In this document: in pieces, positions 7,005 to 9,995 of the stretch
Layout of the letters: every line of letters starts with the position of its first letter
Position numbering within the stretch: position 1 is the first letter of the stretch
DNA from: Bacteroidota bacterium
Lineage (GTDB): Bacteria; Bacteroidota; Bacteroidia; Chitinophagales; Chitinophagaceae
Direction of reading: 5' to 3'
NCBI GenBank assembly: GCA_947461985.1
Contig: CANHNT010000052.1
Coordinates: 1-9,995 of the forward strand
Length of the DNA stretch: 9,995 nucleotides
The notes under the pieces: model-generated
Seen by the model: the letters and a program-made list of their open reading frames with translations, nothing else
The model's database searches: none
What the model was told of the DNA's origin: nothing
Translations under genes and position numbers: made by a program

Positions 7005-8228
7005 ATGAATAAAGAAGCAAAAATTTTAAGTGCTCCGGTTATTGTAGCTGCATTAGGCTATTTTGTTGACATATACGATTTAGTTTTATTTAGCATTGTT
7101 CGTAAACCAAGTTTAAAAGCAATTGGTTTATCTGATGTTCAAATAGAAACAGATGGACTTTGGTTATTGAATATTCAAATGATAGGCATGTTGGTTGGTG
7201 GTGTCATTTGGGGAATTATTGGCGATAAAAAAGGACGACTTTCTGTTTTATTTGGCTCCATTTTATTATATTCTGTTGCTAATATTTTTAATGCTTATGT
7301 GGTTAATATTACACAATATGGTATTTTACGATTTATTGCCGGCGTTGGTCTTGCAGGAGAGTTAGGAGCAGGCATTACGTTGGTTTCCGAAATTTTACAT
7401 AAAGACAAACGAGGATGGGGAACGACAATTGTGGCAACCGTGGGCGTTTCTGGTGCTGTATTTGCTGGGCTTTTAGGTAGCAGTGGCGTTAGTTGGAGCA
7501 CTTGTTATATTGTTGGTGGAGTTTTAGGATTAGGTTTATTAGCCTTACGTTTTGGTGTTTTTGAATCGGGTATGTATCAAAAAGTGAAAGAGGAAGGCAA
7601 CCAATTGGGCAGTTTGAAATTATTGTTTTCAAACAAAAAAAGAGTACTCACTTATTTCAAATGCATATTAATTGGTTTGCCTATTTGGTATTGCATAGGC
7701 ATTTTAATTACGTTAAGTCCAGAATTGGGAAAAGAATTAGGCATAGTTGGGAAAATAGAACCTCCAAAATCTATCATGTACTGTTACGCAGGAGTTACGA
7801 TTGGTGATTTATTGTCAGGTTTAATAAGTCAGTGGATGAAAAGCCGAAAGAAAGTGTTACAATATTTTGTGTTAGCCACATTGGTTATGGTGATAGCTTA
7901 TTTCTTTATGCAAAATCAATCGGTGCAACATTTTTATTTTCTATTTGTTGTATTAGGATTTGCAGCAGGATATTGGGCGGTATTAATTTCAAGTGCATCT
8001 GAACAATTTGGAACTAATATTAGAGCTACAGCAACTACATCAATTCCAAATTTTATTCGAGCTGCCTTAGTGCCGATTACAATTGTTTATACAACCTTAC
8101 AATCATTCAACATTACAAAATTGAACAGTGCTCTTTACACAGGTATTGCTTGTTGTGTAATTGCTTATTTAGCTGCCTATTTTTTAGAAGAAAGCTTTGG
8201 AAAAGAGTTGAATTATCAGGATAATTAA
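7005..8228 (+). CDS. Major facilitator superfamily transporter (MHS/sugar-transporter-like)
   Basis: A 407-residue protein with about 12 hydrophobic segments in two halves. GYFVDIYDLVLFSIV at 18-32 in the first helix resembles metabolite:H+ symporters, which carry an acidic and aromatic pair there. The loop after helix 2 has the MFS motif A variant GDKKGR at 73-78. RFIAGVGLAGELGAGITLVSEIL at 109-131 matches the helix 4-5 motif with conserved Arg109 and Glu119. The repeat of motif A in the second half is GDLLSGLISQWMKSRKK, about 267-283. The central cytoplasmic loop includes FESGMY at 186-191. The likely role is proton-coupled movement of a small, perhaps anionic, metabolite across the inner membrane; the substrate is not predictable. 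The 35-base gap after the DedA-family gene has no ribosome site or clear promoter, so co-transcription is likely. Its stop is three bases from the end of the convergent flippase gene, with no room for a terminator. Confidence 0.92.
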   Translation: MNKEAKILSAPVIVAALGYFVDIYDLVLFSIVRKPSLKAIGLSDVQIETDGLWLLNIQMIGMLVGGVIWGIIGDKKGRLSVLFGSILLYSVANIFNAYVVNITQYGILRFIAGVGLAGELGAGITLVSEILHKDKRGWGTTIVATVGVSGAVFAGLLGSSGVSWSTCYIVGGVLGLGLLALRFGVFESGMYQKVKEEGNQLGSLKLLFSNKKRVLTYFKCILIGLPIWYCIGILITLSPELGKELGIVGKIEPPKSIMYCYAGVTIGDLLSGLISQWMKSRKKVLQYFVLATLVMVIAYFFMQNQSVQHFYFLFVVLGFAAGYWAVLISSASEQFGTNIRATATTSIPNFIRAALVPITIVYTTLQSFNITKLNSALYTGIACCVIAYLAAYFLEESFGKELNYQDN

Positions 8229-8231
8229 TAA

Positions 8232-9674
8232 TTAAGAATTGCTTTTAAAATATCCAACTAGTATTTTTTTATCCCAAAACTTTAATCCATAAACCAAGCC
8301 TACAAAAGCAACGGCATTGATTGAAGTCGAAATAATAAGTGAGTCGGTATAATTTTTTAATGCCATGTTTATTCCCAACATGAATATAAAGTAGAGTACA
8401 AATTTTAGAACCCATTTTAATTGAATAGGTAATGAAAATTTTCTAATGCAATAAAAAATGTAAGCCAATGCTAAAATCCACTCAACAACAACAGCCGTAA
8501 TAGCTGCTCCTAATGCTTGATACTTTATGATTAGTAAGGAATTTAATCCAATACTTAACAAGCTACCAGCTAGGGCAATCGCTATTAATAATTTAATATT
8601 TCCATTGGCAGTTAACAAGGTAGAATAAATGTACATAATGCAATAGGCAGGAAAACTAGCCATGACGATTCTAAAAATCCAAGTAAGCACTTCAGAATGA
8701 TCTTCATATAGAAGAACCATAATTTCTTGACTATAGATGAAACTAAAAGCAACTAATCCTAATGAAATAGGAATAATAATATTGGCACTGGTTACAATAA
8801 TTTCATTTAAATTTCCTTTGTTAGAAATTAATCTGGCAAACATGGGCAGTAATATTCCTGCAAACAAAAAGCCTAACATATTGGCCACATCTAACATTCT
8901 GTTTGCGTTGGCATACAAGCCATTTTGAGCAGCACTGCAAAGCCTTTCAAGCATTAAAGAATCGCTTCGCATATAAATTGCCATAAATAAAATTAAAACA
9001 GCATAGGGTACGCTTTTTTTACACAAATCAATCATTTCTTTAAATGAAAAATGGTTAAATTGAATTGAAGTATATTTTTTTACAATGATGAACAAGGCAA
9101 CGATTATTGCTATAAGATACGCAATGATTTGAGCATAAATCATCCATTCTATCACAAATTGATTTTTATAGGTTGTTGAATGCAACAAAAATCCACAAAT
9201 AAAAATCATGATTATTTTATCTAAAACAGAAAGAATACCATCTAACTGAAAATCGTGATTGGCTGAAATATTACTGCGCAAAAACTGAAGAAATGAATTG
9301 AAAAATTGAACGATAGCCAATAATCCCAATAGCTTTAACGCATGCTCATCATATTGAAATGCCACTGCAACTAAAAATACTATACCAAAATATAAAAAGG
9401 ACAACAGACTTTTTGCAATAATTAAATTGGGCAAGGATTTTTTGATACGCGTAATGTCTTCCGCAATGGTTTTATTATTGTAATTCGTAATTCCAAAATC
9501 CAATACAATATTAAAAATAATCGTCAAACTCAATAACGCATTATATAATCCATATTGATTGTGGCCAACTAAAATTTGTACGTTTCTATCAATAAAAAAA
9601 ATCCAAATGGGTTTCACTAACACATTTAGTAAAAGCATTATTTGAATATTTGATATGAAATATTTCTTTAGCAT
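8232..9674 (-). CDS. Polysaccharide/O-antigen flippase (Wzx-like, MOP superfamily)
   Basis: A 480-residue, almost wholly hydrophobic protein with 12-14 likely membrane segments, the size and layout of polysaccharide transport proteins of the MOP superfamily. These flip lipid-linked oligosaccharides from the cytoplasmic to the periplasmic face of the inner membrane. The N-terminal block at residues 20-69, with VKPIWIFFIDR, VG..QYGLYNALLSL and LDFGITNYNNK, is the pattern seen in Bacteroidota lipopolysaccharide-locus flippases. Loops are short and the termini basic. The ATG at 9674-9672 keeps the family's full N-terminus. It has no purine-rich ribosome site and lies 32 bases from an intrinsic terminator hairpin, which is unusual. 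The divergent neighbour starts like a glycosyltransferase, so the two may serve the same surface glycan. Class is secure; the glycan exported (O-antigen, capsule or other) is not known. Confidence 0.9.
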   Translation of the reverse strand: MLKKYFISNIQIMLLLNVLVKPIWIFFIDRNVQILVGHNQYGLYNALLSLTIIFNIVLDFGITNYNNKTIAEDITRIKKSLPNLIIAKSLLSFLYFGIVFLVAVAFQYDEHALKLLGLLAIVQFFNSFLQFLRSNISANHDFQLDGILSVLDKIIMIFICGFLLHSTTYKNQFVIEWMIYAQIIAYLIAIIVALFIIVKKYTSIQFNHFSFKEMIDLCKKSVPYAVLILFMAIYMRSDSLMLERLCSAAQNGLYANANRMLDVANMLGFLFAGILLPMFARLISNKGNLNEIIVTSANIIIPISLGLVAFSFIYSQEIMVLLYEDHSEVLTWIFRIVMASFPAYCIMYIYSTLLTANGNIKLLIAIALAGSLLSIGLNSLLIIKYQALGAAITAVVVEWILALAYIFYCIRKFSLPIQLKWVLKFVLYFIFMLGINMALKNYTDSLIISTSINAVAFVGLVYGLKFWDKKILVGYFKSNS

Positions 9675-9706
9675 TTGTTTAATCGACTATGCAATAATAA
9701 ACTATA

Positions 9707-9741
9707 AAAAAATGCCATCTAATAAATAGATGGCATTTTTT
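9707..9741 (-). terminator. Intrinsic terminator upstream of the flippase gene
   Basis: A perfect 15-bp inverted repeat has arms 9707-9721 and 9727-9741 and a five-base loop (ATAAA). The core is ATGCCATCTA/TAGATGGCAT with six A/T pairs at the base. On the minus strand it ends in seven U. T and A tracts flank both sides, so it may act in both directions. It sits after no annotated gene end in the window; the flippase ATG is 32 bases downstream on the minus strand. It may end a small RNA, insulate the flippase, or act as an attenuator. Confidence 0.85.
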
Positions 9742-9777
9742 ACAAACTGAGTTATATGGCTTTGATTTATAGTTAAA

Positions 9778-9829
9778 AAACATTCGTACAATTCTACGGA
9801 TAAATCAAATTCCAGAATATCGAATGTTT
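9778..9829. repeat. Long imperfect hairpin (9 + 5 + 3 bp) in the flippase upstream region
   Basis: The outer arms AAACATTCG (9778-9786) and CGAATGTTT (9821-9829) pair perfectly. Inside, ATTCT (9791-9795) pairs with AGAAT (9814-9818), and GGA (9798-9800) with TCC (9811-9813), around a ten-base loop. The three stems are joined by a 4x2 internal loop and a 2-base bulge. Seventeen pairs in 52 bases is well beyond the short dyads expected by chance here. Confidence 0.65.
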
Positions 9830-9846
9830 ATCGTTATAGAATATTT

Positions 9847-9854
9847 CAAACATA
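9847..9854 (-). promoter_or_regulatory. Possible -7 element for the small RNA/flippase leader
   Basis: On the minus strand this reads TATGTTTG, an exact TAnnTTTG match. TTG is not found at the usual -33 spacing, and such an octamer can occur by chance in AT-rich DNA. Its position just before the hairpin is the main argument for it. Confidence 0.3.
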
Positions 9855-9959
9855 TAATGTAATCAAATTTGCACATTGCATTTATCAACTTAAATTCATA
9901 AAAATTGAAATAGCGAACCAACAGACAGAATAATTATAAATTAATTTAAAATAGATGAA

Positions 9960-9967
9960 TATATTTG
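9960..9967 (+). promoter_or_regulatory. Putative -7 promoter element of the glycosyltransferase-like gene
   Basis: TATATTTG followed by C matches the Bacteroidota -7 consensus and is the same octamer as before the DedA-family gene. Only eight bases separate it from the ATG at 9976, so the transcript would be nearly leaderless. No TTG is found at the -33 distance. Confidence 0.5.
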
Positions 9968-9975
9968 CGAACAGA

Positions 9976-9995
9976 ATGAAAATTGCAGTTAATGC
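9976..9995 (+). CDS. Start of a probable family-4 glycosyltransferase (3' end outside window)
   Basis: Only six full codons are visible, MKIAVN, then GC of a seventh codon that must be Ala. MKIAVNA/T is a frequent N-terminus of GT-B fold, family-4 glycosyltransferases: a first beta strand leading into the nucleotide-sugar domain. The neighbouring flippase supports a glycan-assembly role. An in-frame ATG at 9955 would give a seven-residue longer protein (MNIFANR-), but it lies upstream of the proposed -7 element, so 9976 is preferred. The call rests on very little sequence. Confidence 0.45.

Larger units (their letters stand above)
9707..9840 (-). ncRNA. Candidate small RNA or attenuated flippase leader
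   Basis: On the minus strand, a -7-like element (9854-9847), a 52-base imperfect hairpin (9829-9778) and an intrinsic terminator (9741-9707) follow one another, as expected for a free-standing RNA of about 135 bases starting near 9840. With readthrough the same RNA would be the flippase leader, making the hairpin-plus-terminator pair an attenuator. No known RNA family is recognised, the -33 element is missing, and transcription is inferred only. Confidence 0.3.
9675..9975. other. Head-to-head intergenic region between flippase and glycosyltransferase-like gene
   Basis: These 301 bases contain no convincing protein gene. In order from the flippase side they hold a 15-bp intrinsic terminator hairpin (9707-9741), a long imperfect hairpin (9778-9829), a TATGTTTG -7-like element pointing left (9847-9854) and a TATATTTG -7 element pointing right (9960-9967). 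The stretch 9868-9950 is AT-rich with nothing I recognise. Confidence 0.7.

Noticed and set aside
9699..9777. AACTATAAA (9700-9708) and TTTATAGTT (9766-9774) as an inverted repeat flanking the terminator, perhaps mobile-element ends.
   Set aside because: Nine A/T-rich bases with no target duplication and no transposase; a similar AAACTATAAA also occurs at 6000-6009, so it is probably chance.
9679..9783. A 34-codon open frame on the minus strand (begins MFFNYKSK) running through the terminator and ending four bases before the flippase ATG; considered as a leader peptide.
   Set aside because: No ribosome site, composition looks random (several Cys, His and Trp), and it mostly translates the terminator hairpin. 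Chance is likely at this length.

Overview
The window is AT-rich (roughly one third G+C by eye) and looks like a chromosomal piece of a Bacteroidota bacterium, most likely Flavobacteriia or a related class. Three things point there. Spacers carry the Bacteroidota -7 promoter motif TAnnTTTG and starts lack GGAGG-type ribosome binding sites. The flippase has the N-terminal signature common in Bacteroidota lipopolysaccharide loci. The ClpB and the ABC/LolA-like genes also fit that phylum. I see no phage, insertion sequence, CRISPR array, tRNA or rRNA.

Layout. Positions 1-735 (+) hold the C-terminal part of an M1-family aminopeptidase of the leukotriene A4 hydrolase type, cut by the window edge. 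Facing it on the minus strand is a compact three-gene operon, read 3211 to 755: an ABC ATPase, a six-helix ABC-2 permease and an exported LolA-like protein. The last two genes overlap by one base (TAATG). The operon has a recognisable promoter with a dyad over its -33 element. Next on the minus strand is clpB (3368-5965), ending in a strong intrinsic terminator (3308-3342).

A 335-base divergent spacer (5966-6300) separates clpB from a plus-strand pair: a DedA/VTT-domain membrane protein (6301-6969) and, 35 bases on, an MFS transporter (7005-8228). The MFS gene ends three bases from the end of a minus-strand polysaccharide flippase (8232-9674). The last 300 bases form a head-to-head spacer, and at 9976 a plus-strand gene begins with MKIAVN, typical of family-4 glycosyltransferases. 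With the flippase this suggests the edge of a surface-polysaccharide locus.

The genes are mostly envelope and housekeeping functions: peptide turnover, envelope transport with a lipid- or lipoprotein-binding partner, protein disaggregation, membrane transport and glycan export. No complete new system is evident. The least explained parts are the spacer at 9675-9975 and the LolA-like gene coupled to an ABC-2 exporter. That spacer holds a possible minus-strand promoter, a long imperfect hairpin and an intrinsic terminator in series just upstream of the flippase, so it could encode a small RNA or an attenuated leader.
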